Shown piece by piece: positions 11,736 to 26,646 of a DNA stretch of 64,000 bases; positions within the stretch are counted from its first letter, which is position 1; each line of letters begins with the position of its first letter. The DNA lies in the NCBI RefSeq assembly GCF_964340395.1, contig NC_135565.1, positions 14,543,709-14,607,708 of the forward strand, read 5' to 3'. The notes beneath the pieces were generated by a model. That model saw only the letters and a program-made list of their open reading frames with translations. It searched no databases and had not been told where the DNA came from. A program made the translations under genes and the position numbers. The stretch comes from Glandiceps talaboti. Its lineage: Eukaryota > Hemichordata > Enteropneusta > Spengelidae.

Positions 11736-12645
11736 CGAATGTGAAGCTATCATCATATTCATATTCATCTTCCCTTTCAAAAGTAGACCTCCACCCTCAA
11801 TGTGAATATATGAAGATAGCTTCACACGTTCATCATCAGTAAGATTCGAAGTCTTCCGAATGGGTGCGAACACGCATTCGGCAAATCACATATCCTTAAT
11901 TGACATGTTGAAATCATGTGATTGTAATTACTTTCCCTTGATTTGCGTGGATTTTCATGCTCTATTTTTATTTTTGTCAGAGTATCAAAGTATTGTTGTC
12001 ATATAAAAAACTAATTTGGATGTTTAGTATGCCTTTCCCATATCTTTGAAAATGAAATATCAGTATATCATATGGGTGTACAAAACACCTATATGAGTAA
12101 TGTAATAAAATACGGCCTGGATGGGTGTGTTTTGAATCCGTGACATCAAGTGACAAGGTGATATCACTTGGCCACTTAGTGTCATGGATTGTTTTGATTT
12201 CCCGCAGTGCCACTATCTTTGAAACCCTACTTAACACTTAACACTTACACTGGTGAAATTTACACAAATTGTCAAAATAGTGTTGTCAAGACGACAATTA
12301 TCACAATGTATGTAGTTCCCTTGATAGGGGAGGGGCAACGCAATTGATTGTAAAAAATATGGTCCATGACAACAATAGTTCACGGAGCAAATTGGATACT
12401 CTGGCAAAAATAAAAAGAGAGCATGAAAATCCACGCAAGTCAAATGAAAATTAATTACAATCACATGATTTCAACCTGTCAATGAAGGATATGTGATTTG
12501 CCGAACGCATGTTCGTACCCATTTGGGAGACTTCGAATCTGATGATGAACGTGTGAAGCTATCATCATATTCACATTGAGTGTAGAGGTTAACTTTTGAA
12601 TATGAATATGATGGTAGCTTCACACTTGTCGCCGGAATACAGTCT
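11735..12645. repeat. Nested inverted repeat 2 inside the fold-back element
   Basis: The arm at about 11,740-11,985 (GTGAAGCTATCATCATATTC, ATTCGAAGTCTTCCGAATGG, ATCATGTGATTGTAATTA, GCATGCTC-like, CAGAGTATC) recurs inverted at about 12,393-12,640. Roughly 400 bp of unrelated sequence lies between the arms. Confidence 0.8.
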
Positions 12646-14340
12646 GGACATTCGATCTCATTTGCATACGGTCAGAGTTGAATCACATCAAATGGCGCGC
12701 TTTTTCATGTGTTCCTTCGAGATGCTATCTACATAACAATACAGTGTTATTTTTAGAATGCTACATGTACAATGTTCCAAAGTCACTGTACAATCTACAA
12801 GTGACCTACTTGCATGTTTTGTACCTTCAAAAAACATAGTTTCACGTGAGATTTTTCATTATACCGTTTTGTTTGGTCGATGTTCGTTTTCAGATTTCTC
12901 AGTTTCACTTCCGTGAAGAAAACATACCCGTCGTAAAACGGCCTGGGCTAAGAGAAAGACGCACGGGCTAAGCATGTCACATACATCATTCGATTTGTTA
13001 TTAAATTCTACACAGATGAAGCCCTGCAACGTAAAATCTGTCCATGCAATGATATTCAACTATATCTCTGAACATGTAACCTTGTTTGTTTTTAGAAATT
13101 TAGTGCAACGTACTCTCGACTACTGTAGGTTTTACTGGCTCGTTTTCCGTCCGTATGCAAGTAAAATGTGATCAAAATGCATCATGCTAAAAATCACAGC
13201 ACAGTTAATCACTGTATGAAAATTCACGAAATTTGACCACGGCCTTTATTTTTGCCGATAAAGTCAAATGACAGTCAAACTTTCAAGGCAATTTTTATTT
13301 TCAATAATTCAGTTTTAGTCATCATTGATCAGCTAGGAGTTATAATTTCTATGCGATGTTTTAAAAATAATAAACACAATTGGCCCATGTATTTTCCAGA
13401 TATAAATTTCATCTCATGTGATTTTCTTGTTGCTTGTTTATGTGTAAACATGTTTTTCATCAAAGAACATTTCACTTTACGTATATTTTTTTGTGTCGAA
13501 AATATGTCACTTGGATAAGTCACGATGCACTCTGTGATCAATCGATAAAAATGTTGTAATTCTTTCCGAACATTTGCTGGAATTTCCACTTCTCAGAGAG
13601 CCTTACTCATAATAATGTTTGTCATGTTGTATTTAAAGATTCAAACTCTATAAAAGCATCAAATTCTATGAATATTTAGACCGAAGTAGGATTTCAACGT
13701 TAATGCACGATAAATATACGCAGACAGGCTGCGCAGACGAATGACGGAATGTCCAGACTGTACGCCGGAACACGTCGTAATGGATGTCAAAGGTCACGCC
13801 TCGTACTCGTGACAGGCGCCGGGTACGAGCACGACGTGCTCTGCACCGGCGCCTGTCAGCAGACTCGGCCAAAAAAAAAAAAAGTTGAGAAAAAAAAAAA
13901 AAGTTGAAATTTAAAAAAAAATAATTTTAAAAATAAAATAAAAAACTTTAACAAAAAATATATTTTGACTTTCAATTATATATAATCCTTAAAAAAATTC
14001 TGGTTTGACGAAAAATAAAACAATATTCTCAAATAAATGCAAACTTATTTCAATTAAAATAATGTGAACATGGAATAAAAGTACATAAACGGTTAAAATT
14101 AGTTTGTAAGTACGAAAAATATAAAATACTATAGCAAAAATAAAAAAATACTTTTGGCCTGAACGGCTTCCCATACTCTTCAATAATTTCACTTAAAAGA
14201 AAATACTCTGGATATTTTGTGACTCACATCATGTAAATAAAATTCCCCGTCAACATAGTGGGTTGGATAATATAAAATTTAATGTAACTCATTGTCATGG
14301 CATACTTTATGTAAGGCAAACTTGTGTGGGGGATTAATCA

Positions 14341-14346
14341 TTTAAT
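14341..14346 (-). terminator. Candidate poly(A) signal of TRIM-A
   Basis: TTTAAT on the + strand reads ATTAAA on the gene strand, about 70 nt after the stop codon. Confidence 0.35.
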
Positions 14347-14415
14347 TTTTGTCCTTCCTTTTCTTGTTTGCTTAAAATGGCTTTTTTTGTGATCAACTCA
14401 TCTGTGTTCTACATC

Positions 14416-16626
14416 TTACTGTGCAATCACACTAATGTGATTGCAATTGCCATTTGCAAAGATGACTTTTCCAAATGGCTGATCATCTGTTACACAGATA
14501 CCACGCAGCCAATTCTTCACCTCGTTGTGAAGGCAGCAAACATATTTACCATCTGATTCAAATTTCAACACTCTCTTATTGCCAGAATCTGTGACATATG
14601 CATAACCATGCTTGTCAAGACACACAGCATTTGGCTGCTTCAGCTGGCCATCTCCACTTCCCTCCCTACCAAACAAATACAGGAAGTGACCATCAGAATC
14701 AAATACTTGTATTCGATGGTTACCAAAATCTACTACAAACAAATTGCCTTTGATATCAAAAGATAGAAAAACCGGGTTATTAAGCTCACCATCTTTGTTG
14801 CCATTATGACCAAAGGACTTAATAAAAGTGCCACTCTGTAGATAAATATGAATACAATGGCCATTCAAATCCCCAACATAGACTCTCCCATTCATAGGAC
14901 TTATGGCAACACCAAAGGGAAACTTGAATTTCTCCTTCCCAAAGCACCTTTTCAGTTTACCATTTGCATCACAGACAAGTACTTGCTTATTTGCACGATC
15001 TGTGATGAACATATTGCCTTCAGCAGATACAGCAATATCATATGGTTCAATTTCGTTTCCAACGCCAGGAAATAGAAACACCCTTTGGTGATTACCACCT
15101 TGACTAAAAGACTGTAGTCTGTGATTATTTTGATCACAGACTAACACATTTCCTTCCTTAGTCAATGTCAGTCCACATGGATAGTTCAGCTTACCTACTG
15201 CCGACCCCCCTTCCCCAAACTGACATACCAACCCTTTCTTAGGAATGACTTTAATTCTAACTGGTGATTCGTGAACTGCTTTCTTATGTACTGATACTGA
15301 CAGTTCATGTTCACCTTCCACCCGTGCATATGCTTTCAAAGTCAATGTTCCATCTTGATTATCGTTTACTTCAACTTTCTCTGTGGTGTTTTCTGGCGTT
15401 TTCATTACTGCATCAACTTGGCCCATTCTAGGTGTCGTCGAATGCTCCTGACAGCTGTGTGTTGCTATGGTAACCACAATGTCTTCATTCAACCTCACAA
15501 ACTTTGGAAAGAAAGTTACTTTGTAATTCTCTTTGATGACTACCCCCAAACTCTTTTCTTTACAGAAGTCATCACATGGTTTGAACTCCATGTAGTCATT
15601 CTCTATGGGATCCGTCCGTGTCTCTACTTTCAGTAATTCTTCCATCTGAGCTGACACTCCTTTCTTAGCAGACATCACCTGTGCAGCATTCCCAAAATGC
15701 ATCAAGTTTTCAGCATACTCTCTCGCGTTTGATAGATCATTCTCTGTTATTTCCAGTTGTTTAATCTGTGCATTTAAGTTCACGTTTCTGCTATCATACT
15801 CATCTTTCATCTCGCTCAGAAGTGTGTCACCATTTTCTTGTACCATTGTAGAAACTTCATCTATTGTCTTTCGTATGTGTTCTTTCATTTTCTTTTTCTC
15901 TGACTGATAACATTCATCCAGTGATGTTGCTACTTCCCTCATTGTTTGCTTACTGTCTGTTGCTTCGGTTTCTTTCACTTTTACTTTGTCGACCATATCC
16001 GTCAATTGTTTGCGATAATCGCTGGCAGCTTCTTTCACACACCTGTACTTATGTTCAGGTCTTGGATGTTCCAACGCAGTACACTTCAAACAGATTGCCG
16101 ATTCACAACTATCACAGTAGAATTCGACCTTGTATTCAGGGTGCAGAGTACAGTACATTGGAGGTTGCACTGTGGTGGGGTCATCGGACTTCGCTGCAAT
16201 ATATTCATCTATGGGAATCATATTATGCAAGCGAATCGCCGGAACTCGACGATGTGAAGTGACACATTGCGCACACACATCGAGACCACAATCAACACAG
16301 TGCTTGATACGTTCTCCCTCAAGACACATCTCACACGTTTTTGATTCAACGGAGCTTGTACTCCCATCCCGCTTACTGAACATATCAAGTAATTCATTTA
16401 TAAACGTATTGTTGGCAATACCTTCGACACCATCTTGCACCTGATAAGTTCTACGGCATATCGGACAGGTTATACCACTTTCACTCACCAGTTTACGTAG
16501 ACAGGGTTCACAGAAGTTGTGTAGACACGGCAGACATTTAGCATTCTTGTACCGCTCAGAACAGATCGTGCAGACTAGGAAATTCTCGTTGATTTTTTTG
16601 AGGAACTGTAGCTCTTTGGACGCCAT
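14416..16626 (-). CDS. TRIM-A: TRIM2/3-type RING/B-box/filamin/NHL protein, single exon
   Basis: Predicted E3 ubiquitin ligase of the TRIM2/TRIM3 architecture, 736 aa and intronless. The C3HC4 RING has C19, C22, C34, H36, C39, C42, C54 and C57. B-box 1 is about 96-136 and B-box 2 about 157-195 (C159, H162, C171, C174, C179, C182, H187, H192). The coiled coil is about 195-345, the filamin/ABP280-like domain about 361-465, and the NHL repeats 468-735 (blocks ending in NHRLQSF, NKQVLVCD, GHCIHIY, NHRIQVFD, NKRVLKFE). An upstream in-frame ATG at 16713 exists. The start at 16626 (MASKELQFLKK) is preferred because the N-termini of both neighbouring paralogues begin there, while the sequence before it is conserved with TRIM-C as a leader. 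RING and NHL suggest ubiquitination with RNA or protein substrate binding; the substrate is unknown. No damage is seen. Confidence 0.93.
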   Translation of the reverse strand: MASKELQFLKKINENFLVCTICSERYKNAKCLPCLHNFCEPCLRKLVSESGITCPICRRTYQVQDGVEGIANNTFINELLDMFSKRDGSTSSVESKTCEMCLEGERIKHCVDCGLDVCAQCVTSHRRVPAIRLHNMIPIDEYIAAKSDDPTTVQPPMYCTLHPEYKVEFYCDSCESAICLKCTALEHPRPEHKYRCVKEAASDYRKQLTDMVDKVKVKETEATDSKQTMREVATSLDECYQSEKKKMKEHIRKTIDEVSTMVQENGDTLLSEMKDEYDSRNVNLNAQIKQLEITENDLSNAREYAENLMHFGNAAQVMSAKKGVSAQMEELLKVETRTDPIENDYMEFKPCDDFCKEKSLGVVIKENYKVTFFPKFVRLNEDIVVTIATHSCQEHSTTPRMGQVDAVMKTPENTTEKVEVNDNQDGTLTLKAYARVEGEHELSVSVHKKAVHESPVRIKVIPKKGLVCQFGEGGSAVGKLNYPCGLTLTKEGNVLVCDQNNHRLQSFSQGGNHQRVFLFPGVGNEIEPYDIAVSAEGNMFITDRANKQVLVCDANGKLKRCFGKEKFKFPFGVAISPMNGRVYVGDLNGHCIHIYLQSGTFIKSFGHNGNKDGELNNPVFLSFDIKGNLFVVDFGNHRIQVFDSDGHFLYLFGREGSGDGQLKQPNAVCLDKHGYAYVTDSGNKRVLKFESDGKYVCCLHNEVKNWLRGICVTDDQPFGKVIFANGNCNHISVIAQ

Positions 16627-16713
16627 TGTGAACTGCAGTTGTACCCCAATTAAATCATAAATGACCGTATACGATGCGATGTCAGTCACCTGACCAACCC
16701 TTTGTGTTGGCAC
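16627..16713 (-). promoter_or_regulatory. Conserved leader/promoter-proximal block of TRIM-A
   Basis: The roughly 90 bp before the TRIM-A start codon align with those before TRIM-C. Shared words on the gene strand are GTGACTGA, ACGGTCATTTA, TGGGGT and CAGTTCACAATGGCG. TRIM-B lacks this block. It is either 5' UTR or core promoter; no TATA box is obvious. Confidence 0.5.
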
Positions 16714-16917
16714 CCTAAATTACCCGGTAGACTAGTGATAAATTATATACAAAATGCAAGATAGGGCACCGTAGAGCGGGATCTGTACATATCTTTAAAA
16801 AACTCGTATGACGAAATAGTTTTCTTTCGAATGAACGAGGTGTTTATCAAGACCCAGCATCAATTTCGTAGAATTCCCCCAGAATTCCTAATACAGGTCA
16901 TATCCGAAGAGGGCGCT

Positions 16918-16926
16918 CGAATTGGT
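16918..16926 (+). promoter_or_regulatory. CTCF-core-like motif upstream of TRIM-A
   Basis: AGAGGGCGC matches the AGRKGGCGC core of bilaterian CTCF sites, about 290 bp before the TRIM-A start. The motif is short, so a chance match is possible. Confidence 0.2.
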
Positions 16927-17350
16927 GACTAAGTTGTAGCTAGTAATAGAATCTTTATTACATCAACTACATTTCTTCATTGGATTTTCTGCAATTTAAT
17001 AAGTAGTTGGTGCTAGCACAAACTAGGAAATTTATAAACTAGAGTAATAATAGTTAAATAAGGTTTATACCGTAACGAAAGTTTTAACTTTATAGGTTAG
17101 ATAATAAATGTGATATCTCTTACTCTGCATAGTGAAAAACATTGAGCATTGACAGTTGAAAGGGGGGGGGCATGACAATTCTGATGGTCTGAAGGGAGGG
17201 GGCGAAATATTTTGATCTTGATTTGAACCAAATTAAACTTCAGGAGTGGTCGTTTACCGAGATTTCTCGCGACTTTGCCTCAATACCTTCTAAAACCTAT
17301 ATTCAGTTGGGTGACAGTCATATGCGAAAGTATTTGTCTTGCCCCCCCCC

Positions 17351-17623
<273 letters not shown>

Positions 17624-18730
17624 TTTGAGACATTTTTTAGCAAAGCCCACATCTAGTCTATTTGTAAAGAAATCTCTCATTGTTTATGTATGGACGCTGA
17701 AGTTGATTTTCACTGTTAGTCGAATGTAAATGGACGCAAGGTTAATGTTTTTGGAATTTAATTTTTTGCCTTCATATTAAGAGGTACTCACAGTACTGTA
17801 CTTACTTATGTATATATTTAGCCATCCCTTGATATTAACTGATCTCAATAATCCTGGTGCAATCAGTAGTTATAACGATGCCAGAACACAAATTGTAATG
17901 TCGTAGAAGGCCATGCATCGATGGTGACATTTATACTAGAATAGTTTAAATCGAAGTTTTTGTGTAAGTAATTTCAATTTTCGGAGTGAAAAGGCTTATA
18001 AACCAAGGTTGTGCTGAGAACTCAACTGAATCAACTCAAGAAAAGATAAACTCACATATCGTACATCAGCTTTTTATCAGCTATTATTGACCAATGGTAT
18101 TTTAGATCGGTTATAAAGTTTAAGTCAACAAGTAACTATGTGACATGACTAACATTCAGGCTACAAATACAATTTCTTGCATTTTGTTTGTTGAAAGTAG
18201 CAAGTAGCCTGCAGAAATTGACGCATACTCACCCCCCCCCCCTTAATTAGGTCTTGGTTACCCAGCCTCACCGCTGATGGCTCACTTCATGGCGGGGGGG
18301 GGGGGAGATGGGCTGGCGAGTCTAGGTAACCGACACTACAAAATTTAGCTCTACTCATCTCTATAATTTGATTTCAATATTATGATACAGGCCTAGATTT
18401 AATATGCTGAAGATCAGTGCTACTATAGCTGGGTTTCCGGAAGATTTTAAAACTCAATTGAATTTGACGCCTGATTCATGACGTCATCATGGTCATGTTA
18501 ACTATATGAAACAACTCGTATATAATATAATTATAATATATATAATATCTTGTTTTTAGTTTTGTTCCTATTTTGATTACTGTGAAAAGAAACTTTCTCA
18601 ACCGAACACTGTAACACTACCGGTTTCGATTAGGTTGTTCAGTTTCACTCTTTCAGTGAAAGTGTGTACAGTCCATATGCATGGAACTCATCCTTTCGTA
18701 GAATTTCCCTATTAGTCTATACTCGCCCAG

Positions 18731-18739
18731 AGATGGCGC
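18731..18739 (+). promoter_or_regulatory. CTCF-core-like motif upstream of TRIM-B
   Basis: AGATGGCGC lies 72 bp before the TRIM-B start codon, in the same orientation as the site at 16918. Confidence 0.2.
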
Positions 18740-18810
18740 TGTTATCACTGGCCTGAGTACCGTTTACCGTATAACTAATATTAAAGCGTATGACACTCAT
18801 CGAAAGTACA

Positions 18811-22900
<4,090 letters not shown>

Positions 22901-23392
22901 AGCATTGCACTTTATATGAATGATTACTTTGTAGTAACAGACCAGGACAGAAAGAAGTTGTTCAAATACAACATGAAAGGTCAAAGTGTAGCCGAGTTCA
23001 AAGGTCAAGGTCAAAGAGAACAACTCATCGATCCTAAATTTGTAGTTGTCAATTCTGTCAATCATGTCATTGTGTCTGACCAGGGTAGTAGTGGTAGGCG
23101 TGGTGGTAGCATCAAAGCATACAATAACCAACTACAGTTTCTATTCATAGTGTCTTGTGATCTTAACTGGCCCCGTGGGCTAAGTGTAGATTTATGGGAC
23201 AATTTGTATAGTCTTCAGATACCTAAGGGGTCCCATCGCAGAATTGTCAAATATACAAAGGATAACGAATATGTGGATGAATGTCAAGATATTGTAGATT
23301 GGGCTGACCACATTGCAGTAAGTAAACATAGTAAACCAACTATTGTGGTTTCACATCCACGTATCAACCAGATCACAGTCTATACCAAGTAA
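22901..23392 (+). pseudogene. TRIM-B: rest of the NHL-like propeller after the in-frame stop
   Basis: The same reading frame continues without further stops from just after the TAA to a TAA at 23390-23392. It aligns along its whole length with the TRIM-C last exon (shared VVNSVN, LSVDLWDN, IVKYTK, and a final YTK). With readthrough the exon set would total 813 codons including the stop. One extra codon near 22913 distinguishes it from TRIM-C. Maintenance of the frame suggests the stop is recent, is a polymorphism or sequencing error, or is read through. Confidence 0.75.
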
Positions 23393-23513
23393 AGACATAA
23401 GTTACATTGTAAATTTGTAATGTATCTTACATTAGAAACAAGATGATGCATAGCCATTTTTAAGATTCTCAGAATTGTTTTTGAATAATTTTGATAACAA
23501 GTAGATTACATAT

Positions 23514-23998
23514 TATTGCCTTGTTATTGGGTTATATGCCTTACGCTTGTTAGTGTGGTTAATATATGCCTTGGTATTGGGTTATGGGTTATATACCTTG
23601 TTATTGGGGTATATACCTTGTCATTGGGGTACATGCCTTGTTATTGGGTTATTGCATTGTTAGTGGGTTTAATATATGCCTTGGTATTGGGTTATGGGTT
23701 AAATACCTTGTTATTGGGGTATATACCTTGTTATTGGGTTATTGCATTGTTATTGGGTTACATGTCTTGATAATGGGTTAGATATCTTGTTCCGGGGTTA
23801 TTTGCCTTGTTATTGGGTTATATGTCTTGAGAATGGGTTATATTTCTTGAGAATGGGTTATATTTCTTGTTATTGGGTTATATATCTTGTTATTGGGTTA
23901 TTGCCTTGTTATTGGGTTATATGCATTGTTATTGGGTTATATATCTTGTTATTGGGTTATTGCCTTGTTATTGGGTTATATGCATTGTTATTGGGTCA
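23514..23998 (+). repeat. Minisatellite of about 20-25 bp, 3' of TRIM-B
   Basis: Some twenty variants of CCTTGTTATTGGGTTATATG, with secondary longer repeats (for example GCCTTGGTATTGGGTTATGG occurring twice about 115 bp apart). Translated frames (LGYMPCYWVI) are artefacts. Confidence 0.95.
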
Positions 23999-26278
23999 AC
24001 ACCAAATATGAAATATATGGCACAACGACGCACATAGATTCATTGCTATAAAAAATCGACGGACTATTATACTTACATGTGCTGTTGTAGTGTCAACCTC
24101 ATTTGCATAATGTATGCATGGCAGTCTGCATCGCAAAATACTTCGTGGTGTTGGAACTTGAACGCGATTCTAGAAACCAGTGTTATTTACCCCTTTCACA
24201 TATTATCGGCCAAATATGTCAATATTATAAATATTTTACTATATTCTGAAACATATCTCGGGACACAAGTGTCTGTGGTATTGTAATATTCAGACCGCTA
24301 ACTCGATGTCATCAGCACTTTTTCCATTGAAAAGCAATGTAATGAGCAGTGTTCAATTGTATAAGACATATAATAAAATGATATCAACTCTTCCCTATAA
24401 ATTGTATGAATGATTGCCTGAACTAAATATACAAGTATTCATATATTATGGTGTGACAAATTTTTGAGTCAGTAGATCACTAATTCAAAATATGTCGTCG
24501 CTAAATGTTCTGATATGTCATAATATTTGCATATAATGTACAGAATATACCGAAGCTTCTGAATATTTGAACTTAAACACACTAACAGTTCATGACACAA
24601 TGTTGGAAGGTTTTCCTTTGTTTGACAGTAACAATTATTAAGATATTATTTTTTCATATCTTTGGTATTTAAGGTATTGTAAAATATATGAATCAGGATG
24701 TCGCTAGATGCACAGATGTGTATTATTAATCATTAGGATTACTTAGAAAAGTATTGTTGATGCTGGAAAGTTCATGGTTTATTTGATAAAGATGGGACGA
24801 AATGCTACTATTAGTGTCAATTTAGCCCATTGAGTTATATTTGTGAAAATAAAGTGATATGGGGAAAAGAAATGACTTTTTTCTATAATGGTCTGAAAGT
24901 TGATATATACATACAATGTTAGTACTTTACATGGACTGCCAGGCTTTATGCATATGTGTTGGATATAAATATATTGACCAGCAAAAGGTGTTGTATACTT
25001 AAATTGGCTTAAATAAGTAGTAAAGATGCTATATAGGTCTATAGGTAGATTAACCAACCAAATGTGATTTAAATAATAACAATTTGTCAGCGAGATCAGT
25101 ATAGTGCCTACACAAGGGTTGGCATCGTTTATCTAAATTATTCTACTCTTCAATATGAAGGGATTAATACACATTGCATGGTTTCAATTTCGGACACTAC
25201 ATATTATCGACACTACAAATCACCACATCTCACCAGATTCAAATTTCTATTATACATAGTAGGTACGAGCACCTAACATTATCTTACATACCAGTGACTT
25301 TATCTGAAATAGTAATGCCAACTCTCCCCTTGCCAATAATACAACCATCAGATCTGCTGACCTTTACTATAATGATATTGATAACTTCTTTCAAGAACAT
25401 ATTTCAACTCTATATGTAAAGAATAGTTTAATTTATGATACTTGTTGGTGCTGTCTTGTAAACCTTGGAAATATTGTTTGAAAGGATCTGAATAGCCTAA
25501 AACAGGCTTTAAGAGTGAAAAACCTCCAAATCCTCTAGGAACCCCCATGAGAAGTTCACATATCCCCATCTCAAACTCTTCCCCTATGCTACTTTTTATT
25601 GTCAAGATGCTATTAAATTTTAAAAACAAAATTTCAACATTATGTAGTTGCTATAATTATATGTTGGTGCTGTTTTCTAAAGCTTGGAAATTATTGCCCC
25701 AAATGGCCTGAATAGCCTAAAAATTGACTTTAAATGTCAATAAACATCCAGTTCTTCTAGGAATCCCATGATAGGTGTATATATTCCCAATACAAAGTTT
25801 TCGCCCTACCTTTTACTGTCAAGATGCTTCTTTTTGAATATATTTACCGCGCAGTCACTAATTTAATATGATACTATCATTTAAAGTATTTAGTCAAGCA
25901 GTCCACTCTGAGTCATGACACGATTCAAATACATAAATATGATATATATGTAAATATGATATATAGGGGGTCTCATGTAAATATGATATATAGCTAGGGT
26001 TCACTATGTTTTAGAACTTAATGACCTGTTTGGTTAGTGACTCTCGTCGGCCAAATGGAAAAATCCACTACCCACCCACTCACCCACCCCCACCCCTCCC
26101 TCCAGGCCGGAGAACTGACCCGTCCCCAAGTGTTGATTAACAACATTTAACATACTAATTTCATATCATAGAACACAGTACACTTTGGAAGTAAAATGAA
26201 CTTGTAAAGCATGCACCACTCTTCACTATTTGATTTATATCCATGCATTGTAATACCTAGTTGTCTTCGTGGTAACGA
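23999..26278. other. Intergenic between TRIM-B and TRIM-C
   Basis: AT-rich, no gene recognised. A diverged direct duplication of about 200 bp occupies 25,440-25,830. Phrases near 24,680-24,720 (GTCGCTAGATGCACAGATGT) resemble the 3' flank of TRIM-C at 39,456-39,475. This suggests that the duplication giving TRIM-B and TRIM-C included 3' flank. Confidence 0.45.
25440..25830 (+). repeat. Diverged direct duplication, about 200 bp x 2
   Basis: GTTGGTGCTGT, CTTGGAAAT, CTGAATAGCCTAAAA, TCTTCTAGGAA or CCTCTAGGAA and TGTCAAGATGCT appear in the same order in both halves (25,443-25,611 and 25,664-25,830). Confidence 0.75.
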
Positions 26279-26370
26279 CACGTATACCTAGCCTGTATAC
26301 AGGATGGGTGAGTCATGTGACTGATATCACATACTACGGTCATTTAACTGGGGTGCACCTACAGTTCACA
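26279..26370 (+). promoter_or_regulatory. Conserved leader/promoter-proximal block of TRIM-C
   Basis: Aligns with the block before TRIM-A: GGGTGAGTCATGTGACTGAT, ACGGTCATTTAACTGGGGT and CAGTTCACAATGGCG. It is in frame with the start codon for 102 nt, but this is taken as leader sequence. Confidence 0.5.
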
Positions 26371-26646
26371 ATGGCGTCAAAAGAGCTACAGTTCCTCAAA
26401 AAAATCGACGAGAATTTCCTGGTCTGTACAATCTGTTCTGAGCGATACAAGAATGCTAAATGTCTGCCGTGTCTACATAACTTCTGTGAACCCTGTCTAC
26501 GTAAGCTGGTGACTGAAAGTGGTATAATCTGTCCGATATGCCGTAGAACTTATCAAGTAAACGATGGTGTCGAAGGTATTTCCAACAATATCTTCATAAG
26601 GGAGTGTACATTTTTAATTTCCAGGGGGAGGCCGGAGGATTTCTAA
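26371..26646 (+). pseudogene. TRIM-C 5' fragment: RING domain cut by transposon
   Basis: Begins MASKELQFLKKIDENF and carries the full C3HC4 RING with the same spacing as TRIM-A and -B. At 26599, within the codons for N-x-F-I-N-E-L-L, transposon sequence starts, and the frame runs into it for 15 codons to a stop at 26644-26646. A RING-only peptide of about 91 aa could be made. The rest of the gene resumes at 28683. Confidence 0.85.

Larger units (their letters stand above)
10478..14175. mobile_element. Fold-back DNA transposon, 3.7 kb, non-autonomous
   Basis: The left end TATGGGAAGCCGTTCAGGCC at 10478 is matched by its exact inverse ending at 14175. The inverted repeat continues for about 400 bp on each side (to about 10,878 and 13,755), through the poly-T/GGCCGAGTCTGCTGAC segment. 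The sequence CTCTTC flanks both ends (10472-10477 and 14176-14181), a plausible 6-bp target duplication. Inside are two more large inverted repeats and a trinucleotide microsatellite. No transposase is visible, and the short frames in the arms only mirror each other. A 6-bp duplication is known for Polinton and Dada elements, but the TIR start does not match Polinton, so the superfamily is left open. Confidence 0.85.

Noticed and set aside
10479-14192. Matching small hydrophobic proteins at both ends of the fold-back element
   Set aside because: They are the same TIR read from each end; AT-rich, no start context or family similarity.
10300-14200. Polinton/Maverick remnant
   Set aside because: The 6-bp duplication and long TIRs fit, but the TIR does not start like known Polintons and no integrase, polymerase or capsid frame is present.
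18600-18660. Interferon-response-like elements (GAAA/TTTC pairs) upstream of TRIM-B
   Set aside because: The spacing of the GAAA half-sites does not match an ISRE, and such words are common in AT-rich DNA.
23516-24011. Frames with LGYMPCYWVI repeats, looking like membrane segments
   Set aside because: Translation of the TTATTGGGTTATATG minisatellite; overlapping frames are equally open.
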